Positions 9,322-19,544 of a stretch of DNA of 64,000 nt are shown in pieces. Within the stretch, counting starts at the first letter, position 1. Every line of letters begins with the position of its first letter. The position numbers and the translations under genes are program-made. The stretch spans positions 1,047,655 to 1,111,654 of the forward strand of contig NZ_KQ947475.1 of assembly GCF_001506075.1 (NCBI RefSeq), in the 5' to 3' direction. The notes under the pieces were generated by a model. The model saw nothing but the letters and a program-made list of their open reading frames with translations, had not been told where the DNA came from and did not search any database. This stretch comes from Vibrio sp. MEBiC08052. GTDB taxonomy: Bacteria; Pseudomonadota; Gammaproteobacteria; Enterobacterales; Vibrionaceae.

Positions 9322-9963
9322 ATGTCTGATCACAATCAATGCGTCATTATAGGAATTGCTGGCGCTTCTGCCTCAGGGAAAAGTCTGATCGCGAGTACCA
9401 TATATCGTGAATTGCGAGCCAAAGTCGGCGATCACCAAATCGGTGTGATTACCGAAGATCGCTACTATAAGGATCAAAGTCATCTGAGTATGGAGCAGCG
9501 GGTCAAAACCAACTATGACCATCCGAGTGCGCTGGATCATGATCTGCTATGCGAGCATTTACAGCAATTGGTGCGGGGGGAGTCCGTCGATGTTCCCGAA
9601 TATAGCTACACAGAGCATACCCGGACAGAAAATACCCATCATATGAATCCGAAAAAGGTGATTATTCTGGAAGGGATTCTGTTGTTGACTGAGCCGCGTC
9701 TGAGAGAATTGATGCACGCGACTATTTTTATGGACACTCCGTTAGATATTTGCCTGCTGCGTCGTGTGAAACGTGATGTTGAAGAGCGGGGGCGTACACT
9801 GGATTCGGTGTTGAAACAGTATCAGGAAACAGTCAGACCGATGTTTTTGCAGTTTATCGAGCCGTCTAAACAGTATGCTGACATCATTGTCCCACGTGGC
9901 GGGAAAAACCGGATTGCCATCGATGTGTTGAAAGCACATATTGCTAAGTTACTCAAATCCTAA
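9322..9963 (+). CDS. udk: Uridine kinase
   Basis: Udk phosphorylates uridine and cytidine to their monophosphates with GTP or ATP. The P-loop GASASGKS is near residue 14. The EDRYYKDQ substrate segment near residue 44 and [10 protein letters not shown] near residue 65 are diagnostic. The 213-residue length equals that of E. coli Udk. With udp nearby, the window carries two arms of pyrimidine salvage, though on separate transcripts. A terminator follows. Confidence 0.96.
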   Translation: MSDHNQCVIIGIAGASASGKSLIASTIYRELRAKVGDHQIGVITEDRYYKDQSHLSMEQRVKTNYDHPSALDHDLLCEHLQQLVRGESVDVPEYSYTEHTRTENTHHMNPKKVIILEGILLLTEPRLRELMHATIFMDTPLDICLLRRVKRDVEERGRTLDSVLKQYQETVRPMFLQFIEPSKQYADIIVPRGGKNRIAIDVLKAHIAKLLKS

Positions 9964-9998
9964 GCTGCGCATCGTCACTGACTTTTTGTTGATATCGG

Positions 9999-10027
9999 AA
10001 ATGGCACCAAACAGCGTGCCATTTTTT
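9999..10027 (+). terminator. Terminator after udk
   Basis: The stem AATGGCAC/GTGCCATT with an 8-base loop is followed by TTTTATT. Confidence 0.85.
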
Positions 10028-10270
10028 ATTCCTACCATATGATTCTTCCCGCAATATGATTCTCAGCGGTGTACAACGGTTGACGGGGGAGGCTGCTATT
10101 TCCTCATGGTTTGTCATTTCTTGACATGAAGCTGACGTTGTTGAGGAAGAGACAAAGTGCATATGGTTGTCATTTGATTATAAAATACCTATCTTAAGAA
10201 ACATTCTTATCTGTCAATGGTCTTAGTTTTCTCTAAGTGATTAGAAAAATAAGTGTTCAGGAAAATGCCA

Positions 10271-12415
10271 ATGAAAAAATTGTTCCTTGTGATTGTGATA
10301 ATTTGTGTTGTGATTGCTGCCGGCATCGTCACATTAGTCACGGTAGTTGACCCGAATCAGTTTAAGCCGCTGATTGTCGAACAAACGAAAAAAGCAACGG
10401 GGATGGATGTTGTGATTGGCGGTGATATCCGCTGGCAGTTTTTTCCTGCAATTGGTTTTCAGATCGATGATGTATCTCTCAAAAATCCGGCAGGCTTTCA
10501 ACGACAGAACTTCCTACACGTATCACACCTTTCCATTAATGTGGCAGTGATGCCGTTACTGGATAAAGAGCTGGACATCGGCAGTGTCAATCTGGACGGT
10601 GCTGATATTCAGATTGAAACATTACGCGACGGCACCACCAATGTAGACAGCCTGTTGAGTCAACAACAAACAACACAGCAATCCGATGTGGCGCAGCAGA
10701 CTGAGACTGCCGCTGATGCGCAAGCGCAGACCGATACGGCTTCATCTGCGACAGATGCGCAACCATGGAAAATTCGCGTGGCCGGTGTGGATATTCGTGA
10801 GGCTCGCGTCTCTGTGCTCAATGAGGCTCAGCCTGAAAATCAACTGGCGCTGAACGATGTGAATCTGACCATCAGTGCTTTTGCCCCGAACCAGTGGACG
10901 ACATTTTCTTGGTCGATTCAGGGGAAACGGGCTGTGCAACAGTTCTCGGCTGCGGGAGAAGGAGAATTTCGCTTATCCGATGATTATCGCAGCTACGCAC
11001 TACGCCAGATAGCTGTGAAGGGGAGTTATCAGGATAAAACCAACGATGTGCGTTCTCTGACGCTGTCTTTACCGCAGTTCGAGATCGGTCAGGATGCACC
11101 GTTTGAGGTGGCTGTTGCCGGTAAACTTGCTGATAATGAGGTTGATTTTACCGGGAAAGGCACATTGAATCTGGATCAGCACTATCAGCAAATCCGGGTC
11201 AGCGGGTTGGATACTCAATTGAAGTTGACCGGAGCACAGCTGCCGATAAGCCCGTTACCCGTTGCTTTACAGGGAAACCTTCTGATGAACCTGCCTGCGA
11301 ATCAACTGGCGCTAAGCGATTTAAAACTACAAGTGGCGGATGTGGTACTGCAAGGTAAGACGTCGCTCCATTTGGGAAGTAAACCAGCTATTCGCTTCCG
11401 GCTTCAAGGGGATCAGATTGATCTCAGCCCGTTTTTACCGCCTGCGACAGAAACTGCTTCGTCATCGCAGGATGCGCCATCCGCTCAAGCTTCGGTCGTG
11501 GCAGATTCGACTACGCAAGCACCGCAAACCGCGTCGAGTCGAGAGCCAGATCTGACAGCTCTCAAAACATTTGATCTCGATGGCACATTAAATATTGCCG
11601 GGCTGAAAGCACAGAAACTGATGCTCAATAACTTAGGGATCAAAGTCAGTCTACGGCGTGGTGTTCTGACACTGTCTGAGCTACAAGCCGATTTATATCA
11701 AGGTCATTTGCAAGGCAAAGGGGTGCTCAATGCCAGCGTGACACCGGCGACTTATCAGATGCAGCAATCCTTGCAAGGTATTCAGATTCAACCGGTGCTG
11801 AAAGCGCTGGCTGATAATGATCGCCTCGAAGGGAAAGGGTCTGTCGAACTAGACCTGCGTGGCCAAGGGTTGAGTGAAAAACGCCTCAAAGAGAACGTTG
11901 CAGGCACAGTGAAAGTTCAGTTACAGGATGGTGCTGTCAACGGTATCAATATTGCTCAGGTCATTCGCCAAGGCTATGCAAAACTGAAAGGAAAACCGTT
12001 AGGTGACACCGAAGGTGTGCAGAAAACGGACTTTAGTGCAGCCAGTACGACTCTCCATTTAAATCAAGGTGTAGCGACCATCAAAGAGAGCACGTTGCAG
12101 TCCCCGTTATTACGTGTCCATACCAAGGGCGATGTGAATTACGTGGCGCAAACGGTGGATGTGGTCATCCATACATCGATTGTCGGGACGTTGAAAGGTC
12201 AAGGCGGCAAAGATATCAATGAACTGAAAGATGTCACCATTCCGATACAGGTGAAGGGAAGCTGGACCCAGCCTAAATATAAGTTGGTGTTTGATGATGT
12301 CGCGAAACAAAAAGTGCAAAAAGAACTCGATAGAGGTTTGGAAAAACTGGATGGAAAAATTAAAGATGAGAACACCAAAAAAGCGCTGAATAAGTTGCTG
12401 AAAGGACTGTTTTAG
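10271..12415 (+). CDS. asmA: AsmA family protein
   Basis: AsmA-like proteins are inner-membrane-anchored, mostly periplasmic proteins related to lipid-transport bridge proteins; they influence outer-membrane biogenesis. Residues 1-27 form an N-terminal membrane anchor (KKLFLVIVIICVVIAAGIV). The conserved DPNQFKPLI and VIGGDIRWQFFPAIGF segments follow, and the AsmA C-terminal domain (KENVAGTVKVQLQDGAVNG) lies near residue 540. Two Gln/Thr/Ala-rich linkers (about residues 133-165 and 395-425) look like flexible insertions. ATG 10271 is preferred because AGGA lies eight bases before it; upstream GTG 10253 and ATG 10265 are poorly spaced. The length of 714 exceeds that of E. coli AsmA (617), largely through the linkers. 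Confidence 0.92.
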   Translation: MKKLFLVIVIICVVIAAGIVTLVTVVDPNQFKPLIVEQTKKATGMDVVIGGDIRWQFFPAIGFQIDDVSLKNPAGFQRQNFLHVSHLSINVAVMPLLDKELDIGSVNLDGADIQIETLRDGTTNVDSLLSQQQTTQQSDVAQQTETAADAQAQTDTASSATDAQPWKIRVAGVDIREARVSVLNEAQPENQLALNDVNLTISAFAPNQWTTFSWSIQGKRAVQQFSAAGEGEFRLSDDYRSYALRQIAVKGSYQDKTNDVRSLTLSLPQFEIGQDAPFEVAVAGKLADNEVDFTGKGTLNLDQHYQQIRVSGLDTQLKLTGAQLPISPLPVALQGNLLMNLPANQLALSDLKLQVADVVLQGKTSLHLGSKPAIRFRLQGDQIDLSPFLPPATETASSSQDAPSAQASVVADSTTQAPQTASSREPDLTALKTFDLDGTLNIAGLKAQKLMLNNLGIKVSLRRGVLTLSELQADLYQGHLQGKGVLNASVTPATYQMQQSLQGIQIQPVLKALADNDRLEGKGSVELDLRGQGLSEKRLKENVAGTVKVQLQDGAVNGINIAQVIRQGYAKLKGKPLGDTEGVQKTDFSAASTTLHLNQGVATIKESTLQSPLLRVHTKGDVNYVAQTVDVVIHTSIVGTLKGQGGKDINELKDVTIPIQVKGSWTQPKYKLVFDDVAKQKVQKELDRGLEKLDGKIKDENTKKALNKLLKGLF

Positions 12416-12454
12416 CCGAGACAAGCCGGTTATTCCGATGATTGCAAGCTACGA

Positions 12455-12489
12455 TAAAAATACAGGGACAGATGTATGCCTGTCCCTGT
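12455..12489 (-). terminator. Terminator of cobO
   Basis: A perfect 10-bp stem (ACAGGGACAG/CTGTCCCTGT, 8-base loop) is followed on the minus strand by ATTTTTATC. It lies between the converging asmA and cobO. The CCTGTCCC arm resembles the dispersed GTGTCC repeats found later in the window, which may be coincidence. Confidence 0.8.
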
Positions 12490-12523
12490 TGTATGGCGTC
12501 TTTGGGTCAGAAAAGCGGGCAGT

Positions 12524-13129
12524 TTACCAGTCGATCCCTTGTTGCGCTTTCACGCCGGCCTGAAAAGCGTGTTTGACATTTTTTACTTCAGAAACGGTAT
12601 CTGCCAGATCAAGCAGTTCCCGATGGGCGCCACGACCCGTAATAATGACAGTTTGCATCGGCGGACGTTGTTGTAGTGCCGTGAGAACCTCTTCCAACGG
12701 GACATAGCCATAACTGACCATGTATGTGAGTTCATCTAACAACACCACGTTGAGCGTTTCATCTTGCAGCATCTGCTGGCATTTTTCCCACACGGCCTGT
12801 GCGGCAGCAGTATCTGTCGCTTTGTTTTGAGTTTCCCAAGTGAATCCGGTTGCCATAACATGGAATGTAACGCCTAATTTTTCCAGTAGGTTCCGTTCTC
12901 CGTTATCCCATGTCCCTTTAATAAACTGCGCAACGCCGCACTTCAGCCCGTGTCCGACGGCTCTGGCAACTGTGCCGAACCCTGATGTTGACTTGCCTTT
13001 GCCATTACCGGTAATCACGATCACAATCCCGCGTTCTTCGGTTGCTGATGCAATTTTCGCATCCACTTTTTCTTTGATTCGTTGCTGGCGAGCCTGATAA
13101 CGATCAGATTGGTTATTTTCATGTGACAT
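12524..13129 (-). CDS. cobO: Corrinoid adenosyltransferase (BtuR/CobO type)
   Basis: This enzyme transfers the adenosyl group of ATP to cob(I)alamin, forming adenosylcobalamin. The ATP-binding loop GNGKGKSTSGFGT is near residue 41, and VVLLDELTYMVSYGY near residue 130 is typical of the CobA/BtuR family. The 201-residue length fits. No other cobalamin synthesis genes are in the window, so its role here is probably corrinoid salvage. It converges on asmA. Confidence 0.95.
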   Translation of the reverse strand: MSHENNQSDRYQARQQRIKEKVDAKIASATEERGIVIVITGNGKGKSTSGFGTVARAVGHGLKCGVAQFIKGTWDNGERNLLEKLGVTFHVMATGFTWETQNKATDTAAAQAVWEKCQQMLQDETLNVVLLDELTYMVSYGYVPLEEVLTALQQRPPMQTVIITGRGAHRELLDLADTVSEVKNVKHAFQAGVKAQQGIDW

Positions 13130-13335
13130 AATGTCAGATTCCTATTTCATGGGCGCAATAACAGTATCATAGCGTAATGCTGCGACAGCAAAAACCACAG
13201 CTTGAGTATGGTCAGGGCAAACAGATTGAGCAATTGGCAAATTTGGGAATTAGGTTGAAACCTGCTAAGTTGATCGAAGTATGATTGAATGTATAAACGT
13301 TATTTGTCAAAAGTAATCCACATAAAGGACAGTCC

Positions 13336-13797
13336 ATGAGTCAACGTAAACCATCCATTCTGGTAGTCTGTATGGGCAACATTTGTCGTTCTCCGACCGG
13401 AGAAGCGGTGCTCAAAGCAAAAGCCGCGCAAATGGGAATCGCCGTTGATGTCGATTCTGCCGGCACCATTGCCTATCATCAGGGGAATCCTCCCGATACC
13501 CGGGCCAGAATAGCCGGTGAAAAACGTGGGTATGATTTTACCGGAATGGCCGCCAGACCAGTGACAAGTGATGATTTCGCGTGTTTTGATATGATTCTTG
13601 CAGCGGATCGTGACAACCTTGCTGATTTACAGGATAGATGTCCCGCTCAGTATCAGCATAAGTTATCGCTGTTTCTCAGTCATGGTCAGTCAGCAGCAGA
13701 AGAAATCCCAGACCCTTATTATGGGGGTGATGATGGCTTTGAACGCGTGTTAGATTTGTTGGAAGAGTCGGCAGACGCGGTGTTAAGAAAATTATAA
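13336..13797 (+). CDS. Low-molecular-weight protein-tyrosine-phosphatase family protein
   Basis: The catalytic loop CMGNICRS (CX5R, Cys near residue 12) and the C-terminal DPYYGG acid loop near residue 132 are both intact, so the fold should be an active phosphatase. Many bacterial members act on tyrosine kinases of capsule export, but no kinase or polysaccharide gene lies nearby. The 153-residue length fits the family. The gene is a single unit with a strong shared terminator towards fadL. Its physiological substrate cannot be read from the context. Confidence 0.9.
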   Translation: MSQRKPSILVVCMGNICRSPTGEAVLKAKAAQMGIAVDVDSAGTIAYHQGNPPDTRARIAGEKRGYDFTGMAARPVTSDDFACFDMILAADRDNLADLQDRCPAQYQHKLSLFLSHGQSAAEEIPDPYYGGDDGFERVLDLLEESADAVLRKL

Positions 13798-13810
13798 TCC
13801 GTCATCGATA

Positions 13811-13837
13811 AAAAATCCGCCTCTTGGGCGGATTTTG
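13811..13837. terminator. Bidirectional terminator between the phosphatase gene and fadL
   Basis: The hairpin AAAATCCGCC/GGCGGATTTT has a 5-base loop and is flanked by A and T runs on either side. It suits both converging transcripts. Confidence 0.88.
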
Positions 13838-13865
13838 CATTGATAACAGCAAACAACTTCTGCGC

Positions 13866-15128
13866 TTAGAAGCTCCGGCTGTATTGGACTCCCAGCAGAA
13901 CTGCGTCAGCATGTGTAGTCCCGGTGATCTTGCCAAATTTTTTATTATCTTCAGTGACGGATACATCTTCACCGATTAAGTAGGTGAAGCCAAAATCGAT
14001 ATTCGATTTTTCATCCAGATGATAAGTGAAACCGGCAGAAAGCCACTGACGATCTGAGTCAGGTACAGAGATCGAGCGGACATTGTCTTGGGCACTGGTG
14101 TCATACATATACCCGGCGCGTAGCGTCCATGTCTGGTTCAAGAAGTAGGTGCCCCCCAGAGAGTAATGCCAGCCATCTTTCCACTGATATTGGTTAATGA
14201 TGCCACTGGTATCGGCTGCGAGCACATCGAATTCAGACCATTTAATCCACTGAATACTATAGTGAACTGCGTAATCGTCATTCAGACGATGATAACCGGA
14301 GAATTCGGCAAAATCAGGCAGTGGCATCACGACCGTATCAGAGATACTGCCACTGGCTTGGGAGTACTTTACAGATTCTACATCGCCATCAGCTTTGAGG
14401 TCCGGGCTATAGTGATAATCGACACCGAAACGGTTGTTCTCATTATATTCGTATACGGCACCCAAGTTATAGCCGACAGCCCAGCCGTCCGCATCAAGGT
14501 CAGTACCGACACCTGAGCTCAAGTTGAGTGCTTTCACCGCAACTTGTGCCTGAGGGCTTAACGGGCGTTTAAACTTACCTTGCCCGTAGATCAGATCCAA
14601 ACCGGCACCAATACTCCATTGTTCATTGATTCGGTAGGAGCCGACGACACCGAAGTTAAAACTTTTCACGTCGGTCTTACCACCGAATTCATAGCCGGCA
14701 TAATTACTATCAAATTCAGTCTTGGTCCCGAAGTTAGAATAGGCGTTGAGCCCCCAGGCAAATTTTTCATTGACCGGGACTATGAGATAGATATTCGGGG
14801 CAAACGATGTGTCACCGGCATCTGAGTAGTTGGCACTCGTTTGCGTTTTGGCGATGTTATTGGTATAGGTCGCATCGTCCACATCAATCAGTGTGGTGAT
14901 ACTTTCAACACCGAGTGAAAGGGAAACATCATCAAACAGAGCCATGGCGGCCGGGTTTTTCGCAATCACAGAGGCATTGTCTGCAATCACGGCATCACCG
15001 GCAAAAGCACGACCGAGCCCGGTGGCTGATTGTGCGTTAAGTTGGAAACCTGCGGCAAATGACTGCTGAGCGGTCACTGATATTGCCACTGCGATCAGGG
15101 TTTTCTGAAACAGGCGCGTGTTGTTCAT
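13866..15128 (-). CDS. fadL: Long-chain fatty acid outer membrane transporter FadL
   Basis: FadL is a 14-strand outer-membrane barrel that takes up long-chain fatty acids. Residues 1-25 form a signal peptide (cleavage near QSFA|AGF). The mature N terminus AGFQLNAQSATGLGRAFAGDA and the NPAAMALF segment form the hatch characteristic of the family. The protein ends in the aromatic residue Phe (YSRSF), as expected for BAM-dependent barrels. Length 420. The upstream region carries a FadR-like box, and fadI/fadJ lie divergently beyond, so uptake and beta-oxidation are grouped and probably co-regulated. Confidence 0.95.
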   Translation of the reverse strand: MNNTRLFQKTLIAVAISVTAQQSFAAGFQLNAQSATGLGRAFAGDAVIADNASVIAKNPAAMALFDDVSLSLGVESITTLIDVDDATYTNNIAKTQTSANYSDAGDTSFAPNIYLIVPVNEKFAWGLNAYSNFGTKTEFDSNYAGYEFGGKTDVKSFNFGVVGSYRINEQWSIGAGLDLIYGQGKFKRPLSPQAQVAVKALNLSSGVGTDLDADGWAVGYNLGAVYEYNENNRFGVDYHYSPDLKADGDVESVKYSQASGSISDTVVMPLPDFAEFSGYHRLNDDYAVHYSIQWIKWSEFDVLAADTSGIINQYQWKDGWHYSLGGTYFLNQTWTLRAGYMYDTSAQDNVRSISVPDSDRQWLSAGFTYHLDEKSNIDFGFTYLIGEDVSVTEDNKKFGKITGTTHADAVLLGVQYSRSF

Positions 15129-15567
15129 AAGATAAATTTCCTTTTTTAACGGTCTCTAAATGGACCTTGTTCAGCAAATATCCCTATTATTAGAGCATTT
15201 ACTTAGTTGGCGGCTGATACTAGTGACTAGTGTAGGGCATAGAAATCCGACCAGTTTAAATTCATGATGTAAAATTACCGAACTGGTAGCTATATAGCAT
15301 GAATTTGGGCAAAAAAGTCTCTTTTTAGAGTTTATGCTCTATCAAGTTCAGGCGGTTTAATCATCAATTTGTCATATTTTTAGTGTTGAATGATAAGGTT
15401 ATACTGATGGATATATCACACCGAGCGGAGACGTTGAGCAATTCATATCTGTGGTAAACTTCCATACATTTTCGGGGGTTTTTGCGTGCTTCGGAAAGAA
15501 CTTAGGCTATTTTTCTGTAAATCAAAACAAAATTGATCTATTTCAAAAATTATTCACAGAAAGTCTT
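15129..15567. other. Upstream region of fadL, no protein gene supported
   Basis: This stretch holds the fadL promoter region with a FadR-like box and a second half-match (AACTGGTAGC, near 15281). A 63-codon open frame overlapping its right end has no ribosome site or recognisable product and was not called. Confidence 0.4.
15240..15256 (-). promoter_or_regulatory. Putative FadR operator upstream of fadL
   Basis: On the minus strand AACTGGTCGGATTTCTA matches the left two-thirds of the FadR consensus (AACTGGTCnGACCnGTT). It lies about 110 bases upstream of the fadL start, an appropriate distance for repression by FadR in the absence of fatty acids. Confidence 0.6.
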
Positions 15568-15738
15568 TATAGTAGCTCATGTCATCTGGTTAGCCGTCAG
15601 GTTAACATGTTGAGCAAGATGACACTTCCTTTTGAAGGCTGACTTTACTTTCTCCTAATCAGGAAACTGATTTTTCAATTGGCGTAAGTTAATTGCTTTA
15701 TACATTCCAACCACACAGTTTTGTGTGGTTTTTTTTTG
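15568..15738 (+). ncRNA. Candidate small RNA ending at an orphan terminator
   Basis: A strong rightward terminator (15709-15738) is not preceded by any convincing gene. About 130 bases upstream is a TATAGT -10-like box (15568-15573), but its -35 is poor. The intervening sequence has complementary pieces (GTCATCT near 15581 with AGATGAC near 15617) that could fold. These features suggest a noncoding transcript of roughly 160 bases. Alternatives are a 3' UTR of an unrecognised short gene. Boundaries are approximate. Confidence 0.35.
15709..15738 (+). terminator. Orphan rho-independent terminator between fadL and fadI
   Basis: The stem AACCACACA/TGTGTGGTT is followed by about nine T residues. 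It points rightward towards fadI, yet no protein gene precedes it on that strand. Confidence 0.85.
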
Positions 15739-15919
15739 CTTCTATATCTGCTTTGATTCCCTTCGTGATGTGATGTCGCGCGGTCACCCAATCATTTTTC
15801 ATCTGAGTCAACCGTGATCAAAATGTGCTTAGTCACTCTTTTTGAAAAAGAAAATGCATTTTTGCAACAGAAAATGAGTGGGGGTGTTTGGCACCTGTTA
15901 ACAATTTAGCTACAATCCT

Positions 15920-15936
15920 AACAGGTCAGACCTCTA
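15920..15936 (+). promoter_or_regulatory. Putative FadR operator before fadI
   Basis: AACAGGTCAGACCTCTA matches a FadR site (AACnGGTCnGACC) in 13 consecutive consensus positions and lies just 17 bases before the fadI ATG. Binding there would block transcription or initiation of fadIJ. Confidence 0.65.
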
Positions 15937-15953
15937 ATCTATAAGGACATCAT

Positions 15954-17264
15954 ATGGCGACAAAACTATGCCGGACACACGCAGGGGAGCGAGTCGCGAT
16001 TGTGAGTGGTATTCGCACTCCTTTTGCCCGTCAGTGGACAGCGTTCCGCCAAGTCACCGCGATTGAATTGGGAACCATGGTGGTGAATGAATTACTGCAA
16101 CGCACGGGGATTGATAAGCAATTAATCGACCAAGTGGTTTTTGGTCAGGTGATCCAAATGCCTGAAGCCCCCAATATTGCCCGGGAGATCGTGTTGAATG
16201 CCGGACTGGATGTTCATACGGATGCCTACAGCGTAACACGTGCCTGTGCGACAAGTTTACAAGCATTGACCGCAGCATCAGAAAGTATTTTGTGCGGTAA
16301 CGTTGATATTGCCATTGTCGGTGGGGCGGACTCTTCGTCTGTCCTGCCAATTGGTGTGTCTAAAACATTGGCATCTGCATTATTAGCCAGCTCGAAAGCG
16401 AAAACCCTGACGAAAAAGATTCGGGCCTTTAAGCGCATGAAATTTCGTGATTTATTACCGGTTCCACCTGCAATTGCCGAGTATTCTACCGGTTTGTCGA
16501 TGGGGGATACGGCTGAGCAAATGGCAAAAACTTATCAAATCAGCCGGGAAGATCAGGATGAACTGGCCTTTCAGTCTCATCAGAAAGCCGCCGCAGCGTG
16601 GGCGTCTGGTCAATTGAGCGCTGAAGTGATGACCGCATACCCAAAACCTTATCACGAAGTGCTGGCTCAGGATAATAACTTACGGGCGGATACCTCCCGT
16701 GACGCATACCGCAAATTACGGCCTGCGTTCGATCGCCGTTTCGGCACGGTCACCGCAGCCAACAGTACCCCCTTAACCGACGGTGCCGCAGCGATGTTGA
16801 TTATGCGTGAGCAGCGCGCGAAAGAATTAGGACTGCCAATCTTAGGTTATTTACGCTCTTATGCTTATCAAGCCATCCCGGTCAAACAGGATATGCTGAT
16901 GGGGCCGGCGTATGCGACACCGCTTGCCTTAGAAAGGGCGGGGCTGACATTAGCGGATATATCGCTGATCGAAATGCATGAAGCGTTTGCATCTCAGGTG
17001 CTGGCAAATCTGAAAATGTTTGCCAGCCCCGGTTTTGCCAAGCAGATTGGACGCAGTCATCCTATCGGAGAGGTCGATATGACACGGTTTAATGTTTCCG
17101 GCGGCTCGATTGCGTATGGTCATCCGTTTGCGGCAACGGGGGCCAGACTGGTCACACAGTTACTTCATGAGCTGAAGCGCAGAAATGGCGGTTTCGGTTT
17201 GGTGACTGCATGTGCTGCGGGTGGTTTAGGGTCTGCATTGGTACTGGAGGTTGATCATGACTGA
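15954..17264 (+). CDS. fadI: Acetyl-CoA C-acyltransferase FadI
   Basis: FadI is the thiolase subunit of the FadI-FadJ beta-oxidation complex, cleaving 3-ketoacyl-CoA with CoA. The nucleophile cysteine lies in [10 protein letters not shown] near residue 98. The [14 protein letters not shown] segment near residue 380 holds the histidine and TACAAGGLG near residue 420 the second cysteine. The 436-residue length equals E. coli FadI. Start ATG 15954 follows AAGGAC. The 3' end overlaps fadJ by eight bases. Confidence 0.96.
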   Translation: MATKLCRTHAGERVAIVSGIRTPFARQWTAFRQVTAIELGTMVVNELLQRTGIDKQLIDQVVFGQVIQMPEAPNIAREIVLNAGLDVHTDAYSVTRACATSLQALTAASESILCGNVDIAIVGGADSSSVLPIGVSKTLASALLASSKAKTLTKKIRAFKRMKFRDLLPVPPAIAEYSTGLSMGDTAEQMAKTYQISREDQDELAFQSHQKAAAAWASGQLSAEVMTAYPKPYHEVLAQDNNLRADTSRDAYRKLRPAFDRRFGTVTAANSTPLTDGAAAMLIMREQRAKELGLPILGYLRSYAYQAIPVKQDMLMGPAYATPLALERAGLTLADISLIEMHEAFASQVLANLKMFASPGFAKQIGRSHPIGEVDMTRFNVSGGSIAYGHPFAATGARLVTQLLHELKRRNGGFGLVTACAAGGLGSALVLEVDHD

Positions 17265-19431
17265 ATTGCATCATTCTGAGCAGGGAAGTTTTCATCTGAC
17301 GATTGAAGACGATCTTGCTTGGCTGGCGCTGGATGTGCCAGAGGAAAGCATGAATACGCTGAAAGCATCATTTAGCGATGAAATTGACGCCATTCTTGCT
17401 GATTTGTCGCAAGCGGAGCAGCACGTCAAAGGCTTGGTGATTTATTCCCGCAAACCGGATAATTTTATTGTCGGTGCAGACATCACCATGTTCGAGCAGT
17501 GCCAATCGGCCGAAGATGCTGCGAGTCTGGCAAAAATGGGACAGGATATTTTTCACAAAATAGAAGCGTTGCCGTTTCCGGTGGTTGCTGCGATCCATGG
17601 CGCATGTCTGGGCGGCGGGCTTGAACTGGCATTAGCGTGTGATTATCGGATATGTAGTGATGACCCGGTCACGGCTTTGGGCTTACCAGAAGTTCAACTG
17701 GGCTTGTTACCCGGTTCGGGAGGCACACAACGGCTCCCGCGTTTGATTGGATTACTGCCCGCACTCGATCTGATTCTGACAGGTAAAAAGGTTCGTAGTA
17801 AACAAGCATTGAAACTGGGTCTGGTCAACGCTTGTGTCGCGAAGGATGGGCTATTGAATGCGGCGCGGATGATCATCGAAAAACCGACTGACTTTAAGAT
17901 CCGCTCAAGCTGGAAAAAGCGGCTGACAAGAGGTGTGCTGGCGTTGAAAACGGTCCGTCATTGGGTGATCGAACAGGCGCGTAAGAAAGCACAGGCGAAG
18001 GCGAAGCATCATTATCCGGCAATTGATACTATCTTAGACGTGATTCAACAAGGGCTCGATGACGGTATGAGTATCGGGCTGAGCAAAGAGTCTCAGGCGT
18101 TTGGTCGCTTGGCGATGACCAGCGAATCTCAGGCATTACGGTCGATTTTTCTCGCCACAACTGCGCTCAAACGGGAAATGAGAGCGGATGACCGGGGGAA
18201 AGCGGTTCAACATGTCTCGATTTTAGGCGGTGGACTGATGGGTGCCGGTATCGGCTATGTCACGGTTGATAAGGCTAAAAAGCGGATCAGGATCAAGGAT
18301 GTCAGCCATCAGGGTGTGCTGCATGCATTTCAGTATATTTATCAGCGCTTGAATAAAAAATGTCAGCGGAAATATCTCTCTGAAGCGGACGTGCGGGCGA
18401 CAATGGCAATGGTGTCTGGCAGCGTCGATTTTTCCGGCTTTGGTGAAACCGATGTGGTGATTGAAGCGGTGTTTGAAGATTTAAAACTGAAACAAGAGAT
18501 GGTGGCATCGATCGAATCACATACCGGGGAGCACACGATTTTTGCGTCCAACACCTCATCTCTGCCGATTCATGACATTGCGGCTCACGCCGCCCGGCCG
18601 GAAAACATCGTCGGCTTACACTATTTTAGCCCGGTCGAAAAAATGCCGTTGGTTGAAGTGATTCCCCATCAGGGGACAACACCTGAAACCGTTGCGACGG
18701 TTGTCCGGTTAGCCTATCAACAAGGGAAAACCCCGATTATTGTTCAGGACAGTGCCGGATTTTATGTCAATCGTATTCTTGCCCTCTATATTAATGGCGC
18801 CGTACAGTGTTTGCTTGATGGTGAGCCGATCGAGAAAATTGATCAGGCGTTGGTCGATTTCGGCTTCCCGGTCGGTCCGATGACGTTACTTGATGAAGTC
18901 GGGTTTGATGTAGCTTTTAAGATCTCACCGATTCTCGTTCAAGAATTGGGTGAGCGCTTCCTCATCCCATCAGCATTGGAACAACTCATCAGTGATGGGA
19001 GAAAAGGGCGTAAGTCCGGGTTGGGATTTTATCGCTATAAAGGCAAGAAAAAACAGCCGGATCGTTCGATCTACCGTCAGCTGAAAATTCGCGAACAAGT
19101 GTCACTCAGTCATCACGATATTGCATTACGCTGTGTACTGCCGCTGTTCAACGAAGCGGTCATGTGTCTTGACCAGTCAGTGATTCGCCATGCTCGTGAC
19201 GGAGATATCGGTGCCATTTTCGGAATCGGTTTCCCACCGTTTTTAGGCGGGCCTTTCCGGTATATGGATCAGGCCGGGTTACCGCAGATTGTCGAACAAA
19301 TGCAGCGGCTGTCTGGTGACCTTTGTCAGCCGTGTCCGGCATTAATGGCGCGTCTGGAAAATCAGCAGCCATTTTATTCAGAGGAAAGTTATTCAGAGAA
19401 AAGTCCCGATAAAACATCACAGGTTGGTTGA
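17257..19431 (+). CDS. fadJ: Fatty acid oxidation complex subunit alpha FadJ
   Basis: FadJ is a multifunctional enzyme with enoyl-CoA hydratase and 3-hydroxyacyl-CoA dehydrogenase activities. The crotonase half shows [17 protein letters not shown] near residue 112 and the [16 protein letters not shown] catalytic segment near residue 148. The dehydrogenase half has the dinucleotide fold [12 protein letters not shown] near residue 323, with NTSSLPI and [13 protein letters not shown] following. The upstream TTG at 17251 is part of the spacer; ATG 17257 lies six bases after GGAGG and gives 724 residues (E. coli 714). The eight-base overlap with fadI indicates translational coupling. The C-terminal tail is Ser/Glu-rich. 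Confidence 0.96.
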   Translation: MTELHHSEQGSFHLTIEDDLAWLALDVPEESMNTLKASFSDEIDAILADLSQAEQHVKGLVIYSRKPDNFIVGADITMFEQCQSAEDAASLAKMGQDIFHKIEALPFPVVAAIHGACLGGGLELALACDYRICSDDPVTALGLPEVQLGLLPGSGGTQRLPRLIGLLPALDLILTGKKVRSKQALKLGLVNACVAKDGLLNAARMIIEKPTDFKIRSSWKKRLTRGVLALKTVRHWVIEQARKKAQAKAKHHYPAIDTILDVIQQGLDDGMSIGLSKESQAFGRLAMTSESQALRSIFLATTALKREMRADDRGKAVQHVSILGGGLMGAGIGYVTVDKAKKRIRIKDVSHQGVLHAFQYIYQRLNKKCQRKYLSEADVRATMAMVSGSVDFSGFGETDVVIEAVFEDLKLKQEMVASIESHTGEHTIFASNTSSLPIHDIAAHAARPENIVGLHYFSPVEKMPLVEVIPHQGTTPETVATVVRLAYQQGKTPIIVQDSAGFYVNRILALYINGAVQCLLDGEPIEKIDQALVDFGFPVGPMTLLDEVGFDVAFKISPILVQELGERFLIPSALEQLISDGRKGRKSGLGFYRYKGKKKQPDRSIYRQLKIREQVSLSHHDIALRCVLPLFNEAVMCLDQSVIRHARDGDIGAIFGIGFPPFLGGPFRYMDQAGLPQIVEQMQRLSGDLCQPCPALMARLENQQPFYSEESYSEKSPDKTSQVG

Positions 19432-19544
19432 GTAATGATGCTGAGTCGGGTGAATATGCTGCCCGGTCGCAGAACCATTGGAGACTCGATAAAGCTAGTG
19501 TATGCTAATTTGGACTGTCAAACTGTCGGCCAAAAGGACGAAAA

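Noticed and set aside
15451..15642. 63-codon open frame between fadL and fadI
   Set aside because: No ribosome site or recognisable product; the region looks more like a noncoding transcript or spacer.
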